DNA of 64,000 nt from Galbula dea (GCA_013399015.1 VWZX01010273.1:8073385-8137384), one strand, 5' to 3'. Positions 47,350 to 59,279 are shown, counted from the first letter of the stretch. Made by a program: numbers and translations. The notes: generated by a model from the sequence alone, not told the origin.

Positions 47350-47468
47350 TCTGGAACCTGAAGGAGATGTGGGACTTAGGGACATGGCTTTGTGGCATGC
47401 TGGTGGCAGGTTGATGGTTGGGCTTAGTGATCTGAGGTCTCTTCCAACCTTAATGACTCTGTGATGAG
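47350..47468 (+). mobile_element. CR1 LINE terminal fragment
   Basis: Sense copy: 'tggctttgtggcatgctggt', 'gttgatggttgggcttagtg', 'ctcttccaaccttaatgact' then ctgtgatga. Confidence 0.9.
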
Positions 47469-50400
47469 GTGCAGGCAGAGATCAGAGCATGAGATTTAAA
47501 GGTAGGAGATGCTGAGTGTTGATCCTGGCTCAACTGCTGACTCTTGTCCCAGGGCAAATCATTTATAGCTTTCCTTTGTCCTCCTCCCCTTCCATCCCTT
47601 CTCCAAAGCCTTTGTCCCAGGAGGGCTGGGGAGAAGCTTGCAAAACACCTGCTGAAGCTCTTTGAAGGTGGAGAGCAGCATGCCCAAATGATCAGTTGTA
47701 CAGGCAATACAAACAACCCTGGCTCTGCATCTCCCAGGCTAGATGAGGAGAAGGAGGAAGGGGTTAACTGGTGGGTGGCAGGCACCTCCTAATTACAAGG
47801 CTTGTCTCTGATCCCTTGGGTGAGAAGCATCCTCTTGGCTGAAAAACAGCTGACATGGTCACACCTGAGCAGAGGTAGGGAAGGCAAAACTTCTCCCATG
47901 AGGGAAGTGGTGTTGCCAGAAATTTCCTTTGGGAGGGAGTGGGTGAAGGGTGGCTGCTGCCAATGGTTTGGAGATGGTCTGCTGGACCACCCCCAAACCT
48001 AGCTGTTTTACTGCCTCTCCTCTTGCTTCTTGCCTGCTGAGTTTCTCCAAGTAATGGCTATGTGCTCTTGAGGATCTCCCAGGATCTAGGAAAGTCCTTC
48101 CTGCAGCTGCTGTTAGACTCCACTTATCCTCTTGGACACCTGATTTGGGGGGAGATCCTCTGGCATTTTAGCACTTTCTTGATCCCACACTAGTTGGTCA
48201 ACTCAAAAACCAGCAGAGCCAAAAAGTGTGAGGCTGAAGGAGCCAATTGTGGCTGTGCTTTGCTTTCTGAACCTTTGCAGCATTTCTGGGTCACACTTCT
48301 AAAGTGTCCTCCCAGCAGCAGGAGATAAAACCTGGTGGTGCATGGGTATGTCTAAGAAAAGCAAGATCTCCATGTAAGCAGCTACTGTTGGGGTGACAAG
48401 AAACACAGCAGATGCTGTGAGGGCTGATGGCTCTGATGAGATCAACCCCAGGCAGGTGCCTTGGTCCTCTTCCACAATGCCTGTGGCTCTCTCTTCACCC
48501 CTGCTACTCTTGCATTTCACACAAGCCTTGTCCTAAGTTGTTCTGGCAGGTGTAGCACTCTCTGAACAGCACCTGGGAGAAGGTTTGCAGCTCCAGCCTC
48601 CTTCTTTTGGCCAACCAAGGCAGCAGTTTCCTGCACAGGCAGGGAAGTGCAGGTTTAGCAGCCTGGGTGCAGGGAAAGCAGTGGTAATTTGGGCCTCTGC
48701 CTTTGATTGCTTTGTAGCTTGGGCAGAAATTGGCCCAGACCAGTTGAGTGAAGACTTGTCAGTACCTAAATATGCAGGTTGATGTCTGCACACTGTTTAT
48801 TTTGCTTTTAATCTGGCTCAGAGGATTTTATTCTCCATTTGGGAAATAGGAAGGGAGTATCTTTTCTCTCTCCTTTTATTAGCCTTCTCCAGCCTGAAAG
48901 CTTTTAGGGTAGGAGATGGCCCCATATGTGTGGGAGTGCATGTTGCAGGCCCTGATCTCAGCTGGAGACTTGTGTTGGATCACACAAACCTAGAGCTGGG
49001 GCTGAGCAGCCTGAGATGCTCTTTGAGCCTTGCAGAGCTGCATGTAGTGGAGGGTGGGGTTTTTCCCCTGCTAAGCCCTTGATTCCCAGAGTGCTATGGA
49101 GAGAGGAGGGTGTCTGTACCACCCAGGTGTTCCTCCATCCCTCACCAGGGCCAGCAGCACCTGTTCCACCTGTTCATCACCAGGGCTTCACCTTGGAAAC
49201 CCCTGTGGGCTTCCAAATCTATCTGCTGCCTCATTTCTCTCCTAGTCTGCATAACAGCCTGGGAGGTTATTGCCCACACCCACCCCCTTGGCAGGCAGAT
49301 GTTGGAGATGGTGGTGGATATCGCTGCTCTCAGATTAAAAAGCTGCTTAAAATGCAGCCCCAGCCAGCTGTGGGCCTCTGCCCTGTCAGCCTGCAAGTGC
49401 TCTCATGAAGAAATCCTCTTTCCTTACCTCAGCCTTAACCTTTCCTACAGCCTGCTGCTGGTTTCTGCCTGGCAGAGCCCCAGCAGCAGCCCCTGAGCAA
49501 TGTGGCACGGGTAGTGGAAATAACTTTGGCTACCTGGGAAGCTTCTGCAGGGAGCCCAGGTGCTCTACAGGGTAGAGCAGGGAGGAGAAGATGCCTCTGA
49601 ATGGAAGTTAGAGATCTCCTCCTCCTTCTCCTCCCTTTTTCTCCTGGTTCCAGTAGTTGTGTCAGCGCAACTAAGTGGCAGGAGGATAGGGAGGAGCTGG
49701 AGCCCACAGCATCAAGCAGAAGCCTCACTTTGTTCCCACCTCTTCATGTCTACAGGTTATAGAGGGAGAAAAGGAGCTGCATGGGGAGGGCAATCTGGGA
49801 CAAGTCTTTCAGGTGTAGAGTGGATGCTTTCTCCTCTGAGCTGGACGTTTGTATGCCAGCTTGCCCTGTCCTAATGCCTCTGCATGGGCAACCTCTCCCT
49901 TGGCATGGATTTTCCTGGGACTCTGAGAGCTAATCTTGCCTGGGCTGCCTGTGCAGGGCTGCTCATCCTGTCAGAGACTGTGAAGCATGGCCTTGGGGCC
50001 AAAAATCTCTTCCTAAGGCTTGAAGGAGTTACATTTTCAAGCAGCCAGTGACAACTTCTTCCTAAGACTCTCCATTTTCCCCTGAAGCCAGCTGCAGAGC
50101 ACAGGTCCCCTGGAAAACCAGGTCCCTTTAAGATGTCACAAGCTGCTATGAATCCCTAATTGCTTCTGAACAGAGACACCAAAGCTTCAAACTCCCAGAG
50201 CAATGCAAATCTATACAGCTGAGAAGCCTCTTTCCAGCCGTGGGGGTGATGGGTATAGATAAGGCTTACAAATGGAAACCAATTCAGCCCGGGAGGGGAA
50301 GGCTGGGGGGGGGGGGGGTTCCCCTTTGTTCCTCCCTGCCCTCGGTGGGGTTGCCAAGGCTACATTTGTTCCCCTGCAGCATTTTTGGATGGGATCCAGT

Positions 50401-50724
50401 GTCCCTTGAATGCAAAGGCAAGAGGTAGAGTGGCTGGAGAGGGCTGGAGGAGGTCCTAGGTACATGCATATTTAATTGCCCATGCCTGGCTCTGCATTGT
50501 CTTCTCCCCTGGTTTCACAAAGGTGGGGTTTTCTCAGACTCCCTCTTGTTGAGGGTCATTTGCCCCAGGCTTCATCCTGTCTAGAGCTTCTGTGCTTCAC
50601 TTGTTTTCCACTTGTCTCTGAATGGCAGCTGGGCACAGTTCCCATGCCTGGTGGGAAAAAGGGGGGGGGATGCAGGGTAGGAAAAGCAGGACCTGATGGA
50701 GGTCGGTTTGGGGGTAGCAACATC

Positions 50725-51672
50725 TGCATTGATAGGTTAGTGCTGTTTAATATCTTCAGCAATGACATAGGCAGTGTGATTGAGTGCAGCTTCAGCAAGT
50801 TTGCAGGTGACACCAAGCTGAGTGGTGTTGTTGATAAGCCTGAGGACATTCAGAGGGACCTGGACAAGCTCAAGAAGTGGGTCCACATGAATCTGCTGAG
50901 GTTCAACAAGGCCAAGTGCAATGTTCTGCACCTAGGGTGGAGTAATCCCTGGTACCAAGCCAGGCTGGGGATGAAGGGGTGGAGAGCAGCTCTGTGGGGA
51001 AGGACTTGGGGGTGCTGGTGGGGGGAAAAGCTGGAGATGACCCAGCAGTGTGTGCTCACAGCCCAGAAGCCAACCATCTCCTGGGCTGTATCCTGTGGCC
51101 AGCAGGGCAGGGAGGGGATTCTGCCTCTGCTCTGCTCTGGGGACACCTCAACTGCAGTGCTGGGGCCAGCTCTGGAGTCCTCAGCACAGCACAGGCATGG
51201 AGTTGTTGAAGCTGGTCCAGAGGAGGTCACAGAAATGATGTGAGGGCTGGAAGCTCTCTGCTGTGAGGACAGGCTGAGAGAGTTGGGGTTGTTCAGCCTG
51301 GAGAAGAGAAGGCTCCAGGGACACCTTCCTGTGGCCTTCCAGTATTTGAAGGGAGATTACAGGAAAGCTAGGGACAGACTTTTTAGCAGGACCTGTTATG
51401 ACAGGACAAGGGATGGTGATTTTAAACTGAAAGAGATGAGCATTTAGACAAGCTAGAAGGCAAAAGTGTTTTACCACTGATGGTGGTGAGACCCTGTCCC
51501 AGGTTGCCCAGAGAGGTGGGAGATGTCCCATCCCTGCAACCATTCCAGGTCAGGTTGTCTGGGGCTCTGAGCAACCTGATCTAGTTGGAGATGTCCCTGC
51601 TGACTGCAGGGGGGTTGAAGCAGATGACCTTTCAAGGTCCTTTCCAACCCTAAACAGTCTAGGATTCTATTC
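50725..51672 (+). mobile_element. Longest CR1 LINE copy, with reverse-transcriptase ORF relic
   Basis: About 950 bp of sense-strand CR1. The 5' half still encodes the end of the CR1 ORF2 reverse transcriptase: VLFNIFSND, CSFSKFAGDTKLSGVVD, DIQRDLDKLKKWVHMNLLRF then NKAKCNVLHLG. The catalytic FADDT-type motif appears as FAGDT, so it is defective. The frame then decays into the 3' UTR (gcctggagaagagaaggctc, caggttgtctggggctctga) and ends at 'caaccctaaacagtctagga'. A 5'-truncated dead copy. Confidence 0.95.
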
Positions 51673-53649
51673 TCTGTCCTTCTTGGAGTGGTTGTGTGTG
51701 GTTTTGGGTCTGTACTGATTGACAGAAGGTGTGGGAGATGAACAACACTTCGAAGAGCCTGGTGGGTGCTGGGTTGCCCCTTGAACTTCCTCAACAAAGC
51801 CACAGCCTGAAGGCAAAACTTGACCTTTAAGAGGTGGAAAAAAAACTTGGTGAGCAAGGGGAATCTAAATCCTCCTTTTTGCTTAGATCACCTGTTATTA
51901 GAGCTGTGTGGGGAGGGAGGCTGTGCTCAGAACTGCCAAGAGCTCAGCCTTCTGGAAGGGGAAGCCAATTTACTGACTTTCCAATAGGAAGGAGGCTACA
52001 TGCTGAATGTGCATCTGCTGGCTGACAGTTCTATTTCAGGCCTGCTGCTAACATACCAATGCAACTTGGGTTAGGATGATTTGGGTAGTTACCAGAAAGC
52101 CTTGGGTTAAGAATACAGCAACAATGTCTAGATGTCAGGGACTAGTTATTCTTAGCATAGAAGGTAGTAAAGTTTATTTTCTCCTTGATTCTTTTTAAGT
52201 GAATCAAGATACATCACTAGACCTACTCAGGTGTGGGGAGTGAATAAAGTATCCTGCCAAATAATATCTCCATGTAAAATCAATAGCTAATAAGAAAACA
52301 GTCCCTTCAGGATAATAATTTATCTTTACAAGTAAAAGAAGACCTGCACAATTCTATCAAGTGCCCTTTTATTAGGGTATTATTCTTTCTGTGTTTCAGG
52401 TGCATCTAGGACTCACTTAGGACTTGAAATAACTAATATCTTCCAAAAGAGCTGTTGATATCTTCATTGTACTTTTCCAAGAGGCAGGTGCTTGGCTCTT
52501 TCCCCACCAGGCTGGGGTTTCCAGGGAGGCACAGTCAAACTGAGGGGATGTGCCAGTGTCCCCCTACCTATAGTGATTTTAGGTCTCCTTCCATCCCTGT
52601 TCACCAAAGGGTTTGGGGTCAATGGGAGCAAGATTCAGGCTTAAATCCTGCAGGGGGTTAAGTCTTTTTGTGACAGGTTCCAGCCCAGGTGTAACTATCC
52701 CTGTTCTTCCTGGAAAGGGAAGGAGAAGAAGGGGAAGATGGTTTTCACTATAAAACTAATTAGAAACTAGAGAACTTTCCTGTTCTTTGCAGGCTTGTGT
52801 CTAGAGGTGGTCTTGGATGTCCACAGGCTTGGGACCCTCCTTGTTTCTGCCCAAGGTCCTCATGTGGGTGCCACCAAGGGCTGTGGTCTGACATCTGGCA
52901 GCAGCAGGCAAGGTAGCACAGCAGAGAGAGAGGCTGGGGGAGAGGACCTCTGGTTTGGGTGGTGGGTGAGGCTGGAGATGTGGGGCTGGCTGTGTGGGGA
53001 ACGGGGGTTTCAGAGAGCACAAGAATGCCAGGTGGTTTCTCGGGCACAGGGTTGGCAAAGCAGTTTGGAACCAATGGGAAGGGAGTGGAATGGGTAAAGG
53101 GGAGGAAAAGGTGTCCCAAAGGGTGGAAGTTCCTCTCCAGGCTCTAGTGCTCTCCCCTCCCAGTTTGAAACTGGGAACCCAGGCAGGGAAGGAGGTGGAA
53201 AGGCTGTAGTGAGAACTGGAAAAACCTGCTCGCACCAGCCCGGGATCACATTACTCACAGCAGTTTAAAACAGGTCAGGTTCCCTTTGGTTGCAAGGCAG
53301 AGATGGTCAAACTGCCTAGAGACTGCGTTCAGCCCAGCTGAGAGCAGGTCTAAGTTCCTCCATGCCTGTTTGCTGCACCACTGCCCCCAGGCTCTCCTAA
53401 CCCATCACCAACACAAGATCTTACTGGGGATTTAAGTTTCTCTAAGCAAAGGCTGGGCTAGGGCTTGGTCCCCAGATCATCTGAGGGTTGCTAACTGTGA
53501 GTGGTGGGACTACACCTGCACTCTTGCACCTCCTGACCTTCAAACAGGCTCAGAAGCAGCTCATCCAGCAAGTTTGCTGATGAAGCTGGATGGGATTTGG
53601 CTTCTTAGGGATGTTCTTCCTTGCAACTAAAGAGTCTTCTGCTTTCCCC

Positions 53650-53790
53650 AGATGCCATCACAGGCGAGAAGCTCACGGCAGTGGTGCAAGCCGAAGCTGC
53701 CCCACGGCAGGTCTCACCACCCACTCTAGCATCAGAGCCCATCTTCAGATGGGAAGGAGAAGTGTGGTGCAGCCCTCTGTGATTTATCAG
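53650..53790. other. CpG-richer exon-like segment
   Basis: After acceptor-like gctttccccag on the + strand, one frame reads DAITGEKLTAVVQAEAAPRQ then VSPPTLASEPIFRWEGEVW before a stop. The minus strand is also open across it. CpG density is well above the flanks, which suggests constraint, but I cannot assign a family or a partner exon. It may be a conserved noncoding element. Confidence 0.25.
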
Positions 53791-54015
53791 CTTCTTACAG
53801 TCCACAGGGTGTGAGTAGCAGGGGGGAAACCTCACTCTTGTTGGGACTAAGGAGGAAAGAAGAAGATAAGAGTTAGAAATCAGATTGTCCCAGGCTAACG
53901 GCTGTTATCTGCTAACTAGGCAGCAATGACACTAATTTACCTTTGAATCGCAGTAATTCCTCCTAACGCTTTGCACCTACTTCATGAATTCTCACTGCTT
54001 ATCTCCTCTTGTTCA

Positions 54016-54150
54016 GGGATCTGAAAGCACTCTGTAAACATTAATTAGTTATTCCTCCACACCCCTGCAAGGCCGGTAAACATTATCCTCATTTTGCAGC
54101 CAGGGAAGTTGAGCTCACCTTGAGGAGACAAGGACTGAGCAAGGGATGCG
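54016..54150 (+). mobile_element. Ancient MIR-like SINE relic
   Basis: The order 'gaaagcactctgtaaacatt', 'ttattcctccacacccctgc', 'ttatcctcattttgcagcca' then gggaagttgagctcacctt follows the layout of the MIR consensus (gcgctttacatgtatt, aatcctcacaac, tatccccattttacag, aggaaactgaggc). Diverged, as expected for a pre-amniote element. An L2/L3 or CORE-SINE cousin with the same tail is possible. Confidence 0.55.
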
Positions 54151-54319
54151 GGAGCACATAGAGCAAGTTCCCCACCCCAGCTTCTTCCACAAACACCTTT
54201 CTGCAGAGGGCTGTGGGAACACAGTCCAGGGTAATTCAGACCCTCACCCCTCTGCATGTTTTTGTGTTTACCAACCTTTTCAGGTGGCAGAAAAGGAGAG
54301 GGGTGCTCCTCCCTTGGAG

Positions 54320-54497
54320 ATCATAGGATCATAGAATGTTTTGGGTTGGAAGGGACCTTGAAAGGTCATCTAGTCCAATCCCCTTGCAGTCAGCAGGGAC
54401 ATCTGCAACAAGAGCAGGTTGCTCACAGCCCCAGACAACCTGACCTGGGATGGTTGCAGGGATGGGACATTTCCCACCTCTCTGGGCAATCTGGGAC
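54320..54497 (-). mobile_element. CR1 LINE 3' fragment
   Basis: Antisense copy with a full end: 'atcataggatcatagaatgt', 'ggttggaagggaccttgaaa', 'gtcagcagggacatctgcaa', 'ctctctgggcaatctgggac'. Confidence 0.95.
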
Positions 54498-55122
54498 GGT
54501 GCAGAGATGTCTGCAACACAGTTTATCACTATCTCATCACCTTCCAGCCTCCACCACGGGACCAGGCACCTGACAGTGGAAAGCACCTGCCATTACTCCC
54601 AGTAGGACGCTCCCTTTTTTAATGACTAGGTTAATGACCCTAAACTGCTGGTGTTAATGTGGTTAATCCCACAGCTCTAGGGGACTGGCACTTCAGAAAC
54701 TTTTCCTCTTCCGGCCTCCTCACACCTCGCTTTGCATCCTAAACTAATGCTTTGGCACCAGGATGAGCTGGTGGCACCCGTGCAAAGCAGAAGGCACCAA
54801 CCCTTGTCCCAGCCTGGAAATCAGGCTGCTATGAGTCAACATCCCAGGTACAGCAGTAACAAGTCAGGCCATACACCTTCTAGCCAGGGGATGGGACCTG
54901 CATAGTGCCACCCCTCAAAGGAAGATGATTGAAGTTGAACCTGTGCTCAAGTGCTTTGATTGATCTTGGTCCTCGAGGAAGAGGGAGTCTGGCACTGTGG
55001 ATGTGATCTGTGACAGTTAAGGGGGAGGATGTCCTCTGGAAACAGAGCCTTGGGAGCAGAGGGGAGGACAAGACACTGAAGGTCCATGTGGGGCCAGCAG
55101 TAGCCTATTGGGATGGGGGTTA

Positions 55123-55141
55123 TATGTGTATATATATATAT
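55123..55141. repeat. Short (TA)n/(TG)n tract
   Basis: Alternating tgtgtatatatatatatt followed by a (GTT)n stretch. Confidence 0.8.
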
Positions 55142-56239
55142 TTTGTTGTTGTTGTTCAGAAACCAAGAGTTGACTTTTGGAAGCCAAATGGATGCCAGCA
55201 TCAGAGCAGGAGGAGGGTTGTGTTTCACAGACAAGTCATGGTGGATTAAATGTCAATGCATCTGTAGCTTGATGGACAAATGGGATCAGTGCTGGGAGCC
55301 CCAGCTCCCGGTGGGGAATGGATTAGTAATGGGTACCGGTAGGTTTGCAAGCAGGGAGGGGATGAATGGCAAAGCAGGGAGGTTTCCAGCAGTTGCCCTG
55401 CCTGGAGCACCACAAGAAAGAGACATCTCTGGGCTCAAAGAGGAGAGGTCAAACCTAGATAAACACCAGCTCAGTCTCCCATCAGAGAATCACTGAGGCG
55501 TGAAGGAAAACTTTAACAGCTGCAATGCTGCTTTTGAACCTCCCAGTGAAAGGGAGGGCCAGGAGGTCAGAACTTTCAATGCCTCTGGGAAAGAGAGGAC
55601 TTTTCCCGGCAAGCTTTTGAAAAACCCAAGCTAAATTAGCATGACCACACTGCTAAATGCTTGGGAAACCCGAGGACAGCTCAGGTCACAAGCTCTCTCG
55701 GCAGCAGAGCGGCAACGATCTGCTGCATTCCCATACTCCACAGTCATAATTCACGGGGCTATCTCCTAGGAGAATGGTAGACCTTGAGAACCCTACCCAG
55801 CACCTGGATAGGATATGCCCTGGGCATCTTTTCTCCTCCCAAAATCATTGCCCTTTCTGTTTCACCAGTCCCATTTTCTCTCTCTTCTCTTCAGCTGTTC
55901 CTTCCTCCACAGTTCCAGTGTCGCACGGCTCAACCCAAGGTTGAGGTGGGGAATGGTGATGAGGTTGGAATGACCCAGCCATACTCTCCCCTGGGAGGGA
56001 ACAGAGGAGCTCCAACCTCCTTACATCTCTTGGGGTTTTTTCTTTTTTTTACTACATTTTATTGTAGAAAAGGGTAACCAAGAGCCCTGCTCTGCATTTT
56101 AAGTTATTCACTCCCACTTTGAAGGTAGGTCTTGCTGCTGTGGACCTTCTGCAAGAGCTGCTCTAGCACAGAGTAGATTTCCAGAGGCTGTCAAGACCTG
56201 AGCTTTCTGGCTCTGAAGCCTTTGTGGGGTTTTACAGAG

Positions 56240-56315
56240 GATCATTCAGGTTGGAAGAGACCTCTAAGATTACCAAGTCCAACTGCCAACCTATTACCAC
56301 CATGCCACTAAACTG
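56240..56315 (-). mobile_element. CR1 LINE 3' end, short
   Basis: Antisense terminal fragment: 'atcattcaggttggaagaga', 'cctctaagattaccaagtcc', 'ccaacctattaccaccatgc'. It stops after 'cactaaactgtg'. Confidence 0.9.
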
Positions 56316-57796
56316 TGTCCTTTACTCTGCCTTTCCACTTGGCTCCTTCACCCACACCATGAGTTTCCTGGGCACCACTTTTCACAAGGTCCTTTGCAGG
56401 TCACCTCCCTTCACAGCTCCCACCACTGTAGGTGTGGACAGCAGACAGACACATGCAGATGTTGGAGTTGCCATGAGCATTTTCAGAGTGCTGCATGCCT
56501 TTGTGGTGAAGTCCAAGTACATAAGGAGACCATCATAGCCAAAAAGTTTGCTGGATAGGGCTGCAATCCTGCACTCTGCTGTGGAGCATCTCCATCCCTA
56601 TTGCAGCCACAGGAGATGAGTGCTCAGCAACTTCTGCAGCCTTCTTGTAGAAGCAGAATGAATCCTTCATGGAATAAAGCAGGAGGACAGGAAAGATAGC
56701 AAGTTCCAACAGCCAGAAGACCTGTCCTTGAAGGAGAATGGCTCTTCTTCCCACCAGACTATGGCCTGCAGGTGGGAATGGTGGCCTGCAGCCCATGGTA
56801 TGTTGGCAGTCAACCGCAGTGGCTCTGCAGTGTTGAGCCCTGATTTGGATTTCCTGTGATGCTGCAACATCTTTTCTTTCTCATGTCTCTTGTTGTCCTA
56901 GAAACAGAGGAGAAAATTCTTCCCTACAAGCCCTTTGTTACACTGGAGGCAGCATCTTCTCTCAGCAAAACAATGTATGCTTGCATAATAAAACCTTTGC
57001 CAGAAAAACAACAGAGGATCCAAAACCTTCCAGAGAAACCTGGAAAAACCTCATGGTCTCCAAAAGGCCCCAAAGTCCTAAGAGTGCAGAAAGGATCAAA
57101 AGGCACCTCCCAACCCTGCTACAAGTGTGTGCTAAGCAACAGGAGACAGTACTGCTGCATATTTACTATATATAAATACATATCAATTTGATCTATAGTT
57201 ATATATTTATAAACATATATGTTATGATGTCCTTGCTTCTGGCTTTGAATTACCTCTTGAGAAAAACCCATGTGGAACCAGCAAGCACAAACACAGAAAT
57301 CAGCTCAGTCACTGTTCCTGGATCAGTCCCTGAAGATGGCCTTGGTGCCACAGGAACTTCTGAGCTTCAGGAATAAATCCAGAGGTAGGCTGAGACACTA
57401 CAAAGGCTGTAGGAGGTGGTCCATGAATAGCCACTGTTCACCAGTACAAAACCATCCCCTGGACACTTTCAACCATCTCAGTTGAAGGATGGCATGGAGA
57501 ACTCTTTGTAGGGTGAGGGACCAAGGGATCATGCAGATGTCCAGATGCAGAGTTAGAAGTTTCTTTATAGCTTTGCCCTTACAAGTGGAAAGAGATTTCC
57601 AATCTTTTTTTCAGGCTGCTAAAGGTTGAAAGTCTTTAAACCCCAAATCCTTTTCCTAAAGGGAAGGCAGCTCTCCTGGGTAGTGGCAAAGGAACCTCTG
57701 CTTAGTTCAGGTCTGATTGGGATCTCAGAGGAGTATCCAAGCTAATAAATAAGATCTGTATCTCCTGAGAACAGCTTTTGTTGTTTTCTTCTGCAG

Positions 57797-57937
57797 ATCT
57801 TTGTTCCTCCTGCGCCGTAAGGTCTCCAGGGCATGGCCCATGTTACGGAGCACCAGCTGTCTGATCTGATTTTAGGAGTTAATAATTATGAGGACTATAT
57901 CAGAACCACAGAAAACTTCATTTCAAAGCCCAATTAA
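57797..57937 (+). other. Strong acceptor followed by a 34-codon ORF with good start context
   Basis: A near-ideal polypyrimidine tract and acceptor (gttgttttcttctgcag) ends at 57796. At 57833 an ATG in gggcATGGcc context opens MAHVTEHQLSDLILGVNNYE, 34 codons to a TAA at 57935. CpGs cluster in the same 40 bp (ctgcgccgtaagg, gttacggagc). The reverse strand also reads openly (QLVLRNMGHALETLRRRR). It could be a 5' exon of an unannotated gene, a lncRNA exon, or a conserved element. Confidence 0.27.
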
Positions 57938-58847
57938 AGCTGCCAAATGACAGCTACCTGTTGCATCACCTCCTAAGCCCAGCAGCTTGGACATGGAGAA
58001 GTGTGTAGTTAATGATGTCATGTACCTGAGAGGTCCACACAAAGTGGGGATTGTTCTGACTGCAAGGAAAACTTAAGGCACATTTTGTGATGGAGCAGCA
58101 GCCCTGAGATGTGTTTAAAGCAGCCACACAGGACCCTGTGGTCTGATGGGTGGTCTACCTTTCCTCAGGAGCAGTAGGACATTTCACAAAAGCTCCTGGA
58201 TAAAGACATATAAAGGCAACTGTGTGTCCTCCTCACTGCAGGAGATGCTTGGTGCTGGGGTTGAACCAGCATGGCCATGGCTGCAGAACCCTCAGGGTGG
58301 AGACCACCAGGATGGGATGCTGAGGCTGATGCCACCACAGCCACCCTCTTTGCTTTGGCAGGGGCCATGGAGGAAGGGCGTTGATGTGTGAGGCAGGGGG
58401 AGCTTTTGGGTGAGTTTTTTGGGAGCTAGGATGGGAAATGCAGGTGGAGGGAGGAGGTGAAGAGTTTCCAAAGCCTCCGGCGGCATGGCAGCAGGCACCT
58501 GCTCCTTCCCAAACCAGCCAAACCTGTCTCCCTGCTGTCCCTCTCTGAGGTTTCAGGGTGTTTGAAGCCCCGGCCAGCGGACAGGCATCGGGCAGGGGGG
58601 CTGAGCCAGTTTCCCTGGCCAGGCTGATATCTTCCTCCCCTAAAAGAGCTGTGTCGCTGTCCCCTCTGGGGACCTCCTGGCTCTCAGATGGCCGTGGGCA
58701 TGGAGGTCCAGCTGAGCACTTCCAGTGGGAATTAGCCTATCTGCATGGCCCCGAGGGGTGGGAGCAGGAATGGGGAAGTGCAGCAAGGGTTAAAAAAGAA
58801 TAATTTCTTTCTTCTAGAAAACATGATAATGATTTAAGACTTTTTTC

Positions 58848-58922
58848 ATAGACTCATAGAATCACAGAAAGGTTAGAGTTGGAAGGGACCTCTAGAGGTC
58901 ATCTAGTCCAACCCCCCTGCTT
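58848..58922 (-). mobile_element. CR1 LINE 3' end, short
   Basis: Antisense terminal fragment: 'atagactcatagaatcacag', 'gagttggaagggacctctag', 'aggtcatctagtccaacccc'. It ends where the AT-rich tandem array begins. Confidence 0.93.
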
Positions 58923-58934
58923 CAATAAAAAGAA

Positions 58935-59226
58935 GAGAATTTAAGACTAGGGTGGAAAAAGAGAATTTAAGAGTTGTTTTAAAACCCAACAGGAGAACTT
59001 AAAACACTTCTTTTGTAAAGGAGGATTTTAATTTTCTTTGGGTTTAAGGAGAATTTTTAAATCCTCTTTTAAATAACGAGCATTTAGGATTCTGTTTAAA
59101 GGAGAATTTGCAATTTCTTATTTTTAAGGAGAATCTAGGATTTCTTTCAAAAAAGAATTTAAGTTTTTAAACCATTTTTTAGAGAAGAATTTGAGACTTT
59201 TTTTCCTTTCATAAAAGGCGAATTTG
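58935..59226. repeat. Decayed AT-rich tandem array, about 28-bp period
   Basis: The core gagaattt (with variants gagaactt, gaggattt, gagcattt, gagaatct, aagaattt, gcgaattt) recurs at 58935, 58961, 58993, 59021, 59049, 59078, 59102, 59129, 59153, 59184 and 59219, at spacings of 24-35 bp. Each core is preceded by a purine run and followed by taagac/taggat-like and T-rich sequence. The array sits between a CR1 end and the CpG-island promoter. Confidence 0.85.
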
Positions 59227-59279
59227 AACCTTTCCCCCCCCCCTTTTTTTTTTAACCAACCGAAGGATCCTGCCGGAGC

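Larger units (their letters stand above)
45781..50724. other. Stretch without an identifiable gene
   Basis: Apart from the minus-strand candidate at 46671-46956 and the CR1 at 47350, nothing supportable was seen. An uninterrupted poly-G run of about 14 (50306-50320) lies in a purine-rich context and could form a G-quadruplex. Confidence 0.5.

Noticed and set aside
50476..51243. 255-codon ORF on the plus strand
   Set aside because: Its middle is the CR1 reverse-transcriptase relic and its ends are CR1 UTR or flanking sequence. Not a host gene.
56533..56796. Hydrophobic 87-codon minus-strand ORF resembling membrane protein sequence
   Set aside because: No clear start, splice context or family. 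The hydrophobic stretch is short and the other frames give no continuation, so it is unsupported.
56900..57191. Lys/Pro-rich plus-strand frame after a tgtcctag acceptor
   Set aside because: Reads plausibly for a while (ILPYKPFVTLEAASSLSKT), but runs into an AT-rich tract without a donor and matches nothing recognised.
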